38,638 nucleotides of DNA from Patescibacteria group bacterium. Its GTDB lineage: Bacteria > Patescibacteriota > Minisyncoccia > Phycocordibacterales > UBA918. The notes beneath the pieces are model-generated. The model was not told the DNA's origin and made no database searches. It saw only the letters and a list, made by a program, of their open reading frames with translations. This document shows positions 6,536 to 16,300 of this stretch, piece after piece. The translations under genes and the position numbers were made by a program. Positions within the stretch are counted from its first letter, which is position 1, and each line of letters opens with the position of its first letter. The DNA is taken from NCBI GenBank assembly GCA_019750255.1, contig JAIEOU010000011.1:1-38638 (forward strand). The letters run 5' to 3'.

Positions 6536-7435
6536 TTAGACATCCATCTGACGCAGTAAGCGTATACGATCAACGGCGGGAGGGTGAGTGGCAAAGAGGC
6601 CACTGATCTTCTGTCCAATTGATCTCTTCCCTTCTGCAGCATACGGATCGCTGATGAAAAGATGGGCGGTCGCGTGAGAAGCGGTTTGCATAGGTATGTG
6701 CGAGCGGCTGATCTTTTCGAGTGCGGAAGCGAGACCTTCTGGGTAGCGGGTAAGGAGAGCAGCCGTAGCGTCGGCCAGATACTCACGCTTTCGAGAAATA
6801 GCTAGCTGAATAAGCTGAGCCGCGATAGGTGCGAGAATGATACCGGCGATGCCCAAGATAAGGAAAATCGGACTCCGTTCGCGATTATCGCCACCACCAA
6901 ACATAAAGGCCCGTGACAAGAAGTCGGCCAAGATAGCCACAAAGCCCGCGAGTACTACCGCCACCGTCATCACTAGCATGTCGCGGTTCCCAATATGCGC
7001 CATTTCGTGCGCCACCACTCCTTCAAGCTCATTTCTGTCGAGAATCGATAGAAGACCCGTCGTTACCGCCACAACCGCATTCTCTGGGTTGCGCCCCGTC
7101 GCAAAGGCGTTTGGGGACGGGTCCTCCATGATATAGACCTTTGGCATCGGGAGACCAGCGGTAATCGCGAGGTTTTCCACGATGTTATAGAGCTCGGGAG
7201 CCTCGGCTTTCGTTACGGGCTTCGCTCCGGTCATCCGGAGCACGAGCCTGTCTGAAAACCAGTAGCTGTACACGTTCATTCCTAGAGCAAAAATCACGGC
7301 GATATAAACAATGAGTGGATTATTGAGGTACCAGGCAGCGGCGTAGCCAATGGCAATCACTGCCGTCAAAAATCCCGTCATTAGCATGATGGTTTTAAAG
7401 CGATTGCTATCTTGTTGAGTATAGATTGTGGACAT
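6536..7435 (-). CDS. htpX: HtpX-type M48 membrane metalloprotease
   Basis: A 299-residue integral membrane protease. Two N-terminal helices (about 15-35 and 40-60) precede the zinc motif HEMAH (143-147) in VVAHEMAHIGNRD. Two more hydrophobic helices follow (about 152-172 and 190-212), then SRKREYLADATAALLTR, which contains the third zinc-ligand Glu. HtpX degrades damaged membrane proteins and is a classic partner of LemA, whose gene starts 1.2 kb upstream on the same strand. The 126-bp palindromic element and a MazG-like gene separate the two. Length and motifs are normal for the family. Confidence 0.93.
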   Translation of the reverse strand: MSTIYTQQDSNRFKTIMLMTGFLTAVIAIGYAAAWYLNNPLIVYIAVIFALGMNVYSYWFSDRLVLRMTGAKPVTKAEAPELYNIVENLAITAGLPMPKVYIMEDPSPNAFATGRNPENAVVAVTTGLLSILDRNELEGVVAHEMAHIGNRDMLVMTVAVVLAGFVAILADFLSRAFMFGGGDNRERSPIFLILGIAGIILAPIAAQLIQLAISRKREYLADATAALLTRYPEGLASALEKISRSHIPMQTASHATAHLFISDPYAAEGKRSIGQKISGLFATHPPAVDRIRLLRQMDV

Positions 7436-7524
7436 AATGTGTTAGCAATACTACGCAGAATCGGGCATTTTTGTTTCGAACAAACCAAACTTGGCTCAAT
7501 CTTTGAGATTTATAAGCTCTGAAA

Positions 7525-7650
7525 CTTTAGGCTCGAGACGGCCCCAGATACAAGGCGTCGAGGAGTAAAATCACGAAGTGTACTAAATTGTACAGTGAGT
7601 GACTTTACGACGAAGACAACGCAGTCGATAGGGTCGTATCGAGTCTAAAG
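7525..7650. mobile_element. palindromic MITE-like element with terminal inverted repeats
   Basis: Ends: CTTTAGGCTCGAGAC (7525-7539) and GTATCGAGTCTAAAG (7636-7650) are inverted copies with 13 of 15 matches; pairing continues inward for about six more bases (17 of 21 overall). The centre is a second inverted repeat, GTAAAATCACGAAGTGTAC against GTACAGTGAGTGACTTTAC (15 of 19), around TAAATT. The whole can fold into one long hairpin. There is no open reading frame and no obvious target-site duplication. The right end lies inside the 3' end of the neighbouring gene and supplies its TAG stop. The remaining 7436-7524 is the htpX leader, with nothing else clear. Confidence 0.6.
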
Positions 7651-8028
7651 TGGAATGCCCTGAGGGGATTCGTTCGACGAATACCCGACATCATCTGACC
7701 ACATGAGGAAATGTCGGTGTTTGTATGCACCCTTCTTTAGTAGATTGTCTTCTCGGGCCGCACGCAATTCATCGTGAGTGATTTCGAGCTGACCAACTAT
7801 AGTTTCGAGCACAATCATTAAATCAGCGTATTCACCCAAGAACTCTTCCTTCGTGCGGGCCATGGACAATGAAGCCGCCTCTTCCTTGATTTTCTTCATC
7901 AGTTCCTGCTGAAACTCCTGCATGTCACAGACCGGTCGCACTTCGCAATGCTCACCCTTAGATTTAATTTTATCGGGGATGTTATCGCGTACTAATTTGT
8001 TGTAGTAGACGCGCGTAATTTCTGCCAT
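7645..8028 (-). CDS. MazG-like nucleotide pyrophosphohydrolase (house-cleaning NTPase)
   Basis: A 127-residue all-alpha NTP-PPase (PRA-PH/MazG-like). It opens with YNKLVRDNIPDKIKSKGE, the family's 'NKLVRDKIP' start, followed by the metal-binding helices KIKEEAASL (Glu pair about 49-50) and EEFLGEYADLMIVLE with the ExxD pattern (about residues 66-69). Such enzymes hydrolyse non-canonical or excess NTPs to NMP and pyrophosphate. It is preceded by lemA with a 9-nt gap, so the two are co-transcribed. Its last codon (Leu) and stop TAG are provided by the terminal repeat of the palindromic element, so the natural C-terminus may have been altered by that insertion. Confidence 0.8.
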   Translation of the reverse strand: MAEITRVYYNKLVRDNIPDKIKSKGEHCEVRPVCDMQEFQQELMKKIKEEAASLSMARTKEEFLGEYADLMIVLETIVGQLEITHDELRAAREDNLLKKGAYKHRHFLMWSDDVGYSSNESPQGIPL

Positions 8029-8037
8029 ATCTAAAAA

Positions 8038-8616
8038 TTAGAATGCTACCTTTACCACTTCTCGCTCCACACTGTTTTCTGCCAGCTCGAAGAATTGCTC
8101 TGCTTTGAAACCAAATGTGCTCCCTACCATATTGGAAGGGAATGACTGCAGGGCAATGTTGAGGTCACGAATGTTTCCGTTATAGAAACGGCGAGCGGCC
8201 TGAATCTTATTTTCGGTATCGGTTAGCTCGCTCTGAAGCTGGCTAAAGTTCTGGTTCGCCTTAAGGTCTGGGTACGCCTCTGCTATAGCAAGCAGTCTGC
8301 CGAGTGATTCACCTAGTGCTGATTCCGCCCCGGCCATGGCGGTAATTTGTTCAGCCGTGATATTGGTAGGATCAACGTGGACCTGGGTCGCCTTGGCACG
8401 CGCAGCAGTTACCTCTTCAAATACACCACGTTCATGAGCGGCGTATCCCTTGACTGTTTCGATGAGGTTTGGGATGAGGTCGTAGCGCCGCTTGAGCTGG
8501 ACATCAATATCTGCCCACGCTTCCTTAACCCGTTGAGTGAGCTTAACAAAATTATTGTACGCATAGACGAGGTACAGAGCGAGAACTGCAACGGCAATAA
8601 CAATAATGAGCGTCAT
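8038..8616 (-). CDS. lemA: LemA family protein
   Basis: A 192-residue protein with an N-terminal membrane helix (2-21), then the LemA signature AWADIDVQLKRRYDLIPNL (about 34-52) and a long helical bundle ending in FFELAENSVEREVVKVAF. LemA proteins are membrane-anchored with a soluble helical domain outside the cytoplasm; their molecular function is not settled, but they recur with HtpX and DUF3137 in small-genome bacteria, as here. A TATTCT box (8623-8628) lies 6 nt before the ATG and no Shine-Dalgarno is visible, so the message may be nearly leaderless. It is first gene of a run continuing to the MazG-like gene and perhaps htpX. Confidence 0.92.
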   Translation of the reverse strand: MTLIIVIAVAVLALYLVYAYNNFVKLTQRVKEAWADIDVQLKRRYDLIPNLIETVKGYAAHERGVFEEVTAARAKATQVHVDPTNITAEQITAMAGAESALGESLGRLLAIAEAYPDLKANQNFSQLQSELTDTENKIQAARRFYNGNIRDLNIALQSFPSNMVGSTFGFKAEQFFELAENSVEREVVKVAF

Positions 8617-8734
8617 ATAATGAGAATACGTAATTTAAATGCGTTAAAACCTCACAACTAGTATAGCATCAGGTCCTATTGCCAACAATTACTTTTTTTA
8701 GTACAAAGCACCACAGACAGAGAGGGTGTTGCCA

Positions 8735-9136
8735 GTGAGAAAGTCTCGAAAACGGACTCCTAAACAAAATAGGACCTTCAATGAAGAAGACGTGCCAGAA
8801 AAGTTAACCGTCCACCAATTCATCGGCATCTGTATGATTGTGGAGATTAGACTGTGTGAAGTTTTCGGCAGAGAGGTTCATTTGCCACCAAAGGAATTCC
8901 TAGTCTTGCAGGCACTCATAGATAAGCCTGAAAGGTTCTTTAGTCGCGAAGAACTCATAAACTACATCCAGGCAAACTCTGAGGAAGAATACTGTGTGAA
9001 TGACCGAACCATAGACACAATAGTGAAGCGGCTGAGGCAAAGGCTTTTTCCCAAGGATCCTGCGCTTTCAAAAATGGTAATTCAATCCATCTATAAGGGC
9101 GGCTATCGAATAGCCCGTCCACGAGAGGAGCTCTAG
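8735..9136 (+). CDS. stand-alone OmpR/PhoB-type winged-helix protein
   Basis: A 133-residue protein if started at the GTG at 8735. An upstream in-frame GTG (8726) directly abuts the AGAGAGG Shine-Dalgarno (8719-8725), while 8735 lies 9 nt from it. A basic N-terminus (KSRKRTPKQNRTF) precedes a winged-helix effector domain: VHLPPKEFLVLQALIDKP, FFSREELINYI, NDRTIDTIVKRLRQRL as recognition helix, and IYKGGYRIARP as wing. This is the DNA-binding half of response regulators; no receiver domain is present and no histidine kinase lies nearby. It may be a constitutive or one-component regulator. It is a single-gene unit with its own terminator, divergent from lemA. Confidence 0.8.
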   Translation: MRKSRKRTPKQNRTFNEEDVPEKLTVHQFIGICMIVEIRLCEVFGREVHLPPKEFLVLQALIDKPERFFSREELINYIQANSEEEYCVNDRTIDTIVKRLRQRLFPKDPALSKMVIQSIYKGGYRIARPREEL

Positions 9137-9141
9137 ACCAA

Positions 9142-9172
9142 AAAAGGCGCGACCGGAATGGCCGCGCCTTTT
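9142..9172 (+). terminator. strong Rho-independent terminator
   Basis: AAAAGGCGCG-A-CC and GG-C-CGCGCCTTTT form a GC-rich hairpin with A-tract and T-tract on either side, 6 nt after the winged-helix gene's stop. The flanking A and T runs could make it work in both directions. Confidence 0.9.
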
Positions 9173-9231
9173 CTGCTATGTGTGGAAACAAAAGTGTTAC
9201 TTCCAAGTTAGTGCACTTAGGCAGCTCGCCG

Positions 9232-11124
<1,893 letters not shown>

Positions 11125-11457
11125 TTAATTGTTAAAGATTCCGAGCACGCTGGTTTCAGCCACAATGTAATACTCAGTGCCATTCACCTTAATCTCGTCA
11201 TGACTGTACTTAGAAAAAACTACCCGATCACCCACCTTGACTTCCATGGGAATCCGTTTCTCTCCATCTTCGTCCCATTTACCCTGACCAACGGCCACAA
11301 CGACTCCTTGTTCAGGCTTTTCCTTACTCACCGTGTCGGGAATGATAATGCCAGAAGCTGAGACGTGACCTAACTCTTCTGGTGTAAGTGGACGAACGAC
11401 AATACGATCCGCCAAAGGCTTGATTGGACTTCCGCTAACGTTAGTTGTGTCTGTCAT
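11125..11457 (-). CDS. groS: co-chaperonin GroES (Cpn10)
   Basis: A 110-residue GroES with a short N-terminal extension (MTDTTNVSGS) before the conserved IKPLADRIVVRPLTPEE. The mobile-loop region ASGIIIPDTVSKEKPEQG, the GKWDEDGEKRIPMEVKVGDRVVFSKYS core and YYIVAE are all present. It caps the GroEL ring. First gene of groESL, transcribed from the consensus promoter at 11575-11602 with a leader of about 110 nt. A small hairpin, AAGCA-TTTT-TGCTT, lies about 20 nt before the ATG, and no Shine-Dalgarno is visible. Confidence 0.97.
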   Translation of the reverse strand: MTDTTNVSGSPIKPLADRIVVRPLTPEELGHVSASGIIIPDTVSKEKPEQGVVVAVGQGKWDEDGEKRIPMEVKVGDRVVFSKYSHDEIKVNGTEYYIVAETSVLGIFNN

Positions 11458-11574
11458 GTACTTGATAGCTAGAAAGCAAAAATGCTTGTTAAGTAATTAG
11501 AATTGGTTCACAGCACGGACAAAATCCTCGCTTCGCCCAAGAAAATCGTCTGAGAAACTTCTCCGTGCGCCGGT

Positions 11575-11602
11575 ATTATACTGCGGGCCTACAGAGCGTC
11601 AA
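11575..11602 (-). promoter_or_regulatory. groESL promoter
   Basis: On the minus strand TTGACG (11597-11602), a 16-bp spacer and TATAAT (11575-11580) form a near-consensus sigma-70 promoter. The expected transcript begins with about 110 nt of leader. GCACGGA (plus-strand 11513-11519) and TCCGTGC (11562-11568) could close a large stem at its 5' end. No CIRCE (TTAGCACTC-N9-GAGTGCTAA) is present. Confidence 0.8.
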
Positions 11603-11645
11603 TGTTGTGCTACTGTCCCCACAGAAAACCGTAGAGGAGTAACTC

Positions 11646-11981
11646 ATGCCGAACGATGCAACACAACAGACTCGCACCACAGAAAAAGCAACACCAGCAA
11701 CTTTCAAAGGACAACCAGTTAGGTTACGGTGGGGCACCGTTAAAAAAAAGCCACCCACAACGGTTGTCGAGGGACGGGCCGTACACAAGATTATTGTCGA
11801 GTTTGATTACTCGAATGACAGCCAAACAATGTATCCTCCAAATTACAGAAGGCGCCGAGTGGAGATTGCCGTTTCGGAACTCCTCTACACTGGAGTGTAC
11901 ACAGGAGCCACGCTCCCATTATTTGTGCAGTATCCACCAACGGAAGACACAAACTGTGTTAACGCCTGGATTGCGAGCTAA
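11646..11981 (+). CDS. hypothetical protein, 111 aa
   Basis: I do not recognise this 111-residue protein. It has a Thr/Ala/Lys-rich, probably disordered N-terminus (1-35) and then a beta-rich region with HKIIVEFDYSNDSQTMY, RRRRVEIAVSELLY and TLPLFVQYPPTEDTN. There is no signal peptide or membrane helix. The start is well supported by a canonical GAGGAG 6 nt before the ATG, which is unusual for this window. It is a single-gene unit: divergent from groESL and closed by a strong terminator. The short beta-strand pattern could be a small beta-sandwich, but no family can be named. Confidence 0.65.
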   Translation: MPNDATQQTRTTEKATPATFKGQPVRLRWGTVKKKPPTTVVEGRAVHKIIVEFDYSNDSQTMYPPNYRRRRVEIAVSELLYTGVYTGATLPLFVQYPPTEDTNCVNAWIAS

Positions 11982-11990
11982 CGAGCGCCA

Positions 11991-12035
11991 CCCGCGCCCT
12001 CCCAGCACTTTGGGTCGGCGCGGGTTCTCTTTTTA
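11991..12035 (+). terminator. Rho-independent terminator
   Basis: CCCGCGCC (11991-11998) pairs perfectly with GGCGCGGG (12017-12024). An inner CCCA/TGGG stem lies inside and TTCTCTTTTTA follows. It starts 9 nt after the hypothetical gene's stop. Confidence 0.9.
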
Positions 12036-12054
12036 TACTCCCCCACCCCTTGAG

Positions 12055-12083
12055 TTGCCACTTTTAACGTTATCTGGTACTAT
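12055..12083 (+). promoter_or_regulatory. secG promoter
   Basis: TTGCCA (12055-12060), a 17-bp spacer and TACTAT (12078-12083) with an extended TGG before it. The -10 ends 9 nt before the secG ATG, so the transcript has almost no leader. Confidence 0.65.
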
Positions 12084-12092
12084 CGTGCCGAC

Positions 12093-12332
12093 ATGGAAAT
12101 CATCGATGCAGTGCTTCCCGCATTGCCGTACGTACAAGTTGCACTCGCCATTCTCCTCACTGCTTCAATTCTTTTGCAGCAGCGTGGATCGAGTCTTGGT
12201 GGAGCCTTCGGCGGAGACAACTTTAGTTCCGCCTTTCATAAGCGCCGGGGCGCAGAGCTTTTTCTGTTCAAATTCACGATTGGTGTCAGCGTTCTCTTTG
12301 TCGTTGCAACCTTCCTAAACATTCTCGCGTAA
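12093..12332 (+). CDS. secG: preprotein translocase subunit SecG
   Basis: A 79-residue SecG with two membrane helices (about 11-29 and 57-77). The intervening loop LLQQRGSSLGGAFGGDNFSSAF matches the family's conserved LQ.gKG.glg.afGg.. segment. SecG helps SecA-driven protein export through SecYE. The length is typical. It is preceded by its own promoter and stands 86 bp ahead of the peptide-binding protein gene on the same strand; that gap shows no gene or clear signal. Confidence 0.93.
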   Translation: MEIIDAVLPALPYVQVALAILLTASILLQQRGSSLGGAFGGDNFSSAFHKRRGAELFLFKFTIGVSVLFVVATFLNILA

Positions 12333-12418
12333 ATAGCGTGTGGAATGTGTTGTTTTCAAAGGACTAAGACCGTGCCTTAGACCGGCAGCGTCGCGCTCTG
12401 TTTCTCTCTTCATATTGC

Positions 12419-14206
12419 ATGAACAACTCAGCTAGACGCATCTCTCCCACTCAAGCCCTTTTTACTCGTCTCGAGCGAGGTGGAGCCAGCGACCGATTCC
12501 TCCTTAAAGGACTGTTTTTCGCGATCGTTGGCGTATTTGTCCTACTCGCTATTACACTCTCAAGCTCATATTCAGCTATCGTTCCTACTCGCGGTGGTGT
12601 ACTTACTGAAGGCATCGTTGGTATACCGCGCTTTGTGAACCCCGCCCTGGCCATCACGAGAGCCGATCAAGACATGGTTGCGCTCGTCTACAGCGGGCTT
12701 ATGCGCCTCAGCGAGGGCGGTACCCTCGTGCCGGACGTTGCTGAATCCATTACTTTGTCTGACGACGGTCGCACCTATAGCGTAACCCTCCGTAAGAATG
12801 TCAGATTCCATGACGGCACGCCGCTTACCGCTCAGGACGTGGCCTATACCATTGAGCTCATACAAAATCCCGACCTGAAGAGTCCGCTGCGCGGTACTTG
12901 GAATAACGTGAGCGTAAACGTGCTTGGTGAATACGACCTTGAGATTTCCCTTGAAGAAACCTACGCGCCATTTGTTGAAAATTTTACCCTCGGCATTATG
13001 CCTCGCCACATCTGGCAGGAACTACCCATTGAACAACTCCCCTTTTCGCAGTACAACACTGAACCGATTGGTTCAGGACCCTTTGCCGTAAGCAATGTCG
13101 GCCGTGATGCTGGCGGCCTCATAAGTTCGTACGAGCTCTCTAGTTTTGAAAGTGCACTTAACAGACCAAACCTCGCCCGCATTGATCTCAATTTCTATAA
13201 GAACGAAACGGCTCTAGAAGAGGCGCTTACCCTTGGAGAGATCAAAGCCACGGCGTACCTTACCGGCACCTCTCTGGTCACTATTGATAGGAATCGCTTC
13301 CAAATCATTGAAGAGCCGCTGCCACGCATTTTTGGAATATTTTTTAACCAGAATCGCTCACCGGTCATGCGAGACCGGTCTGTACGCGACGCCCTCGGGG
13401 CCGCAGTTGACCGCACTACGCTCATTAATGAAGTCCTCGGTGGTTACGGAATCCCCACGAGCGGACCCACGCTCTCAGGTGCACTCATGGTAGAATCACA
13501 GCAAGCTTCTTCCACTACCACCTCCGACTCTCAAATTGAGTCCGCTATGCAGATTCTAAAGCGGGGTGGCTGGACGCAGACCAGCGCAGGCACATGGGAA
13601 AAACGCCTCGACGGCACTCCCACCTCCTTGCAAGTCACTATTCGCTCCAGCAATAACGCACCCTTTAGTGCGGTGGTGGCGAATGTCGCAGAACGCTGGC
13701 GCGCGCTTGGAGTTGAAGTAACCGTTGAACAATTTGAGCAAGCAGATTTAGTACAGTCAGTTATCCGTCCGCGTGATTTCGAAACACTCTTCTTTGGAAT
13801 GGACATGAATCGGAGTGAAGATCTTTACCCATTCTGGCACTCCTCACAAAAAGATGATCCAGGTCTCAATGTGGCGCAGTACACCAACATCGCGGTTGAT
13901 AACCTTCTAGCAGACGCACGGGTTGAGCATGATCCTGGAGCGCGTGCCCTCATCTTGGCGGACGTGGCTACTCGCATAGAAAATGAAGCGCCGGCCATCT
14001 TCCTCTTTGCACCGACAATGACGTATGTTGTTGCCAAGGACATCACTACGACCCCGCTCCCGACCATCCATCGCCCATCCGATCGATTTGTTACCGTCGC
14101 ATCATGGTATGCCACTACCGACACCTTATGGTCATGGTTTTCAAAAGTGACCTTCCCCACCCCCGAGAGTAATGAATCCGAAGCTTCTGAATCAATAATT
14201 AATTAA
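12419..14206 (+). CDS. SBP_bac_5 oligopeptide/solute-binding protein
   Basis: A 595-residue protein. About 27 cytoplasmic residues precede one membrane helix (about 28-49), then an extracytoplasmic SBP family 5 domain. It has the characteristic GGVLTEGIVGIPRFVNP start, LVPDVAESITLSDDGRTYSVTL and VRFHDGTPLTAQDVAYTIEL (about 138-157). The family binds peptides or other solutes for ABC importers. No DppB/C/D/F-type permease or ATPase is adjacent, which is common in CPR genomes, so its partner lies elsewhere or it works alone. It is anchored by an uncleaved helix rather than a lipobox. It lies 12 nt before the RNase J gene, probably in one transcript. Confidence 0.9.
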   Translation: MNNSARRISPTQALFTRLERGGASDRFLLKGLFFAIVGVFVLLAITLSSSYSAIVPTRGGVLTEGIVGIPRFVNPALAITRADQDMVALVYSGLMRLSEGGTLVPDVAESITLSDDGRTYSVTLRKNVRFHDGTPLTAQDVAYTIELIQNPDLKSPLRGTWNNVSVNVLGEYDLEISLEETYAPFVENFTLGIMPRHIWQELPIEQLPFSQYNTEPIGSGPFAVSNVGRDAGGLISSYELSSFESALNRPNLARIDLNFYKNETALEEALTLGEIKATAYLTGTSLVTIDRNRFQIIEEPLPRIFGIFFNQNRSPVMRDRSVRDALGAAVDRTTLINEVLGGYGIPTSGPTLSGALMVESQQASSTTTSDSQIESAMQILKRGGWTQTSAGTWEKRLDGTPTSLQVTIRSSNNAPFSAVVANVAERWRALGVEVTVEQFEQADLVQSVIRPRDFETLFFGMDMNRSEDLYPFWHSSQKDDPGLNVAQYTNIAVDNLLADARVEHDPGARALILADVATRIENEAPAIFLFAPTMTYVVAKDITTTPLPTIHRPSDRFVTVASWYATTDTLWSWFSKVTFPTPESNESEASESIIN

Positions 14207-14218
14207 TTCCTTTACGAT

Positions 14219-16207
14219 ATGAACCCATCATCAGACACACCACAGAGCAGCACGCAAAGCAGCACACCACGCCCTCGAACTCCATTTAACCGTGGGGGTC
14301 GTTTCCGTGGACGTGGTCGTGGTCCCGGCACAGCACCTGGTGCACCGCGACCAGCTCGACCAGAAGGTGCACCACCAGCGCGTGAAGGCGCACCAAAGCG
14401 TGCTGGTGCGGGTCAGGGTCGCGGCAACCGTCGACCACACCCGGCGAGGCGCCGCAGCACAACCGCCCCGGCGCTGACTCACCGACTCACGCTCACCGAC
14501 GAGAAATCAACGGTGATTCCACCACTTACTGATGAGAATACCGTTCGCATCATTACTGTATCTGGCGTTGAGCAGATTGGACGTAACATGAACATTATTG
14601 AAACTAAGGACGACATCATTGTCATTGATGCCGGTTTTCAGTTTGTGTCTGAAGAAAGCGGTACCCCGGGGGCAAACTACATCCTCCCCAACACGCAATA
14701 CCTGGAAGAGCGCAAAGATAAAATCCGCGGCCTTGTCGTCACCCACGGTCACCTCGACCACATTGGTGGTATTCCATTTATTATGGAGCGTATTGGTAAC
14801 CCACCACTCTACACACAATATTTGACTGCGCTCATGATTCAAAAGCGCCAAACTGAGTTCCCACACATGGAGCCGCTCACTATTAACGTAGTGAAAGAGG
14901 GCGAAGCGTTTACTATTGGTAGCACAAAAATTAAAACCTTCCCCGTTACCCACTCGATTCCTGACGCTATGGGTCTCATGATTGAAACTAAGTTTGGTGA
15001 TGTTGTGGTCACTGGGGATATTAAGCTCAAGCAAGAAGGCAATGTGGTTGAAGTAGAAGAAAAAGCCGCCTGGGAGAAGGTTGGCCTTGGCAACAATCTT
15101 GCCCTCCTCTGTGACTCAACAAATGCAGACCGCGCTGGCTTTTCAACTCCAGAAGCCCGTGTTTTTGAAACCCTAGAAGAAATAATTAAGACTTCACGTG
15201 GTCGCCTCGTCATCGGCACCTTTGCTTCACAGTTTGATCGTCTCATTTCTGTCATTAAGGTCTGTGAAGCGATGAACAAGAAGGTAGTGATGGAGGGTCG
15301 TAGTATCAAAACCAACATTGACATTGCTATTCAAGCCAAGCTCATGGAGGTACAGCCCAACACCTTTATTACCGCTGGTGACATGGGTGACTATCCGGCC
15401 GATAAAATTGTGATTCTTTCAACGGGTGCCCAGGGTGAAGAGTTCGCGGCGCTCATGCGTATGGCGACCGATAAACACAAGTTTATTACCCTCACGGAAC
15501 GCGACACCATTGTGCTTTCATCCTCAGTTATTCCCGGTAATGAAATTGCTGTTCAGATTCTTAAAGACAACCTCTACCGCAAGAATGTGCGCGTCATCAA
15601 CTATCAAGGCTCACACGTGCACTCATCCGGTCACGGTAACGCAGGCGAGCTTGTGTGGGTACACCAAACCGTTAAGCCGAAGTTTCTTATCCCTGTTCAC
15701 GGTCACCATTTCCACCTCAAGAGCCACATGTATGCGGCGGTAGAAAACGGTTTCCCTCGTGACCATATCGTTGTGCCTGACAACGGGAGTATTATTGAGA
15801 TTACAAACGGCACCGACCTTAAGGTGCTCCCCATGAAAATTCCAAGTGAGATGGTTCTTGTTGACGGCTTTACCGTAGGTACTAAGCAAGAGGTGGTGAT
15901 TCGTGACCGCCAAACCCTGGCTGCCGATGGAATGTTCGTTATCATTGCGACCGTTAATGCCAAGACTGGCAAGCTGCGTAAATCGCCGGACATTATCTCA
16001 CGCGGTTTCATTTATCTGCGCGAAAATCAGCTTTTGCTTTCCGAAGCACGGATCCTTATAAAGCGCACAATCGAAAAAGCCACAGAGCGTATGAACCCGG
16101 TCGACCTCGATCAGGTAAAGGATGAGCTGACGAATGTTGTCTCAGGCTTCCTCATGCAAAAGACCCAAAAGACCCCGATGGTAATTCCAGTCCTGATTGG
16201 TATTTAA
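14219..16207 (+). CDS. rnj: ribonuclease J with RG-rich N-terminal extension
   Basis: A 662-residue RNase J. Residues 1 to about 90 are low-complexity and strongly basic (repeated Arg-Gly, Pro and Ala), resembling RNA-binding RG tails. The beta-CASP nuclease core follows, with the zinc motif HGHLDH (176-181), the THSIPDAMG His, VVTGDIK, the beta-CASP insert GTFASQFDRL, and SGHG and HGHHFHL near residues 465-500. A C-terminal domain ends the protein. RNase J has 5'-3' exo- and endonuclease activity in rRNA maturation and mRNA decay. The core is typical in length; the extension makes the protein about 90 residues longer than Bacillus RNase J1. A hairpin follows 11 nt after the stop. Confidence 0.95.
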   Translation: MNPSSDTPQSSTQSSTPRPRTPFNRGGRFRGRGRGPGTAPGAPRPARPEGAPPAREGAPKRAGAGQGRGNRRPHPARRRSTTAPALTHRLTLTDEKSTVIPPLTDENTVRIITVSGVEQIGRNMNIIETKDDIIVIDAGFQFVSEESGTPGANYILPNTQYLEERKDKIRGLVVTHGHLDHIGGIPFIMERIGNPPLYTQYLTALMIQKRQTEFPHMEPLTINVVKEGEAFTIGSTKIKTFPVTHSIPDAMGLMIETKFGDVVVTGDIKLKQEGNVVEVEEKAAWEKVGLGNNLALLCDSTNADRAGFSTPEARVFETLEEIIKTSRGRLVIGTFASQFDRLISVIKVCEAMNKKVVMEGRSIKTNIDIAIQAKLMEVQPNTFITAGDMGDYPADKIVILSTGAQGEEFAALMRMATDKHKFITLTERDTIVLSSSVIPGNEIAVQILKDNLYRKNVRVINYQGSHVHSSGHGNAGELVWVHQTVKPKFLIPVHGHHFHLKSHMYAAVENGFPRDHIVVPDNGSIIEITNGTDLKVLPMKIPSEMVLVDGFTVGTKQEVVIRDRQTLAADGMFVIIATVNAKTGKLRKSPDIISRGFIYLRENQLLLSEARILIKRTIEKATERMNPVDLDQVKDELTNVVSGFLMQKTQKTPMVIPVLIGI

Positions 16208-16218
16208 TGCCAAAACCG

Positions 16219-16254
16219 AAATACCCTCGGCATCCACTGCTGCTCGGGGTATTT
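16219..16254 (+). terminator. hairpin after RNase J, probable terminator
   Basis: AAATACCC (16219-16226) and GGGTATTT (16247-16254) pair perfectly around a 20-nt loop. The tail is short on T, so termination strength is uncertain. The -35 of the next gene starts 1 nt later. Confidence 0.55.
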
Positions 16255-16255
16255 G

Positions 16256-16284
16256 TTGACTTTAATTAATAATCGTGGTACTTT
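16256..16284 (+). promoter_or_regulatory. promoter of the small membrane protein gene
   Basis: TTGACT (16256-16261), a 17-bp spacer and TACTTT (16279-16284). AAGGAGG (16287-16293) follows, 7 nt before the ATG at 16301, the clearest Shine-Dalgarno in the window. Confidence 0.55.
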
Positions 16285-16300
16285 TGAAGGAGGAAAAAGG

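Noticed and set aside
12419-14206. Complete oligopeptide ABC importer
   Set aside because: Only the binding protein is present; the neighbours are SecG and RNase J, with no permease or ATPase genes.
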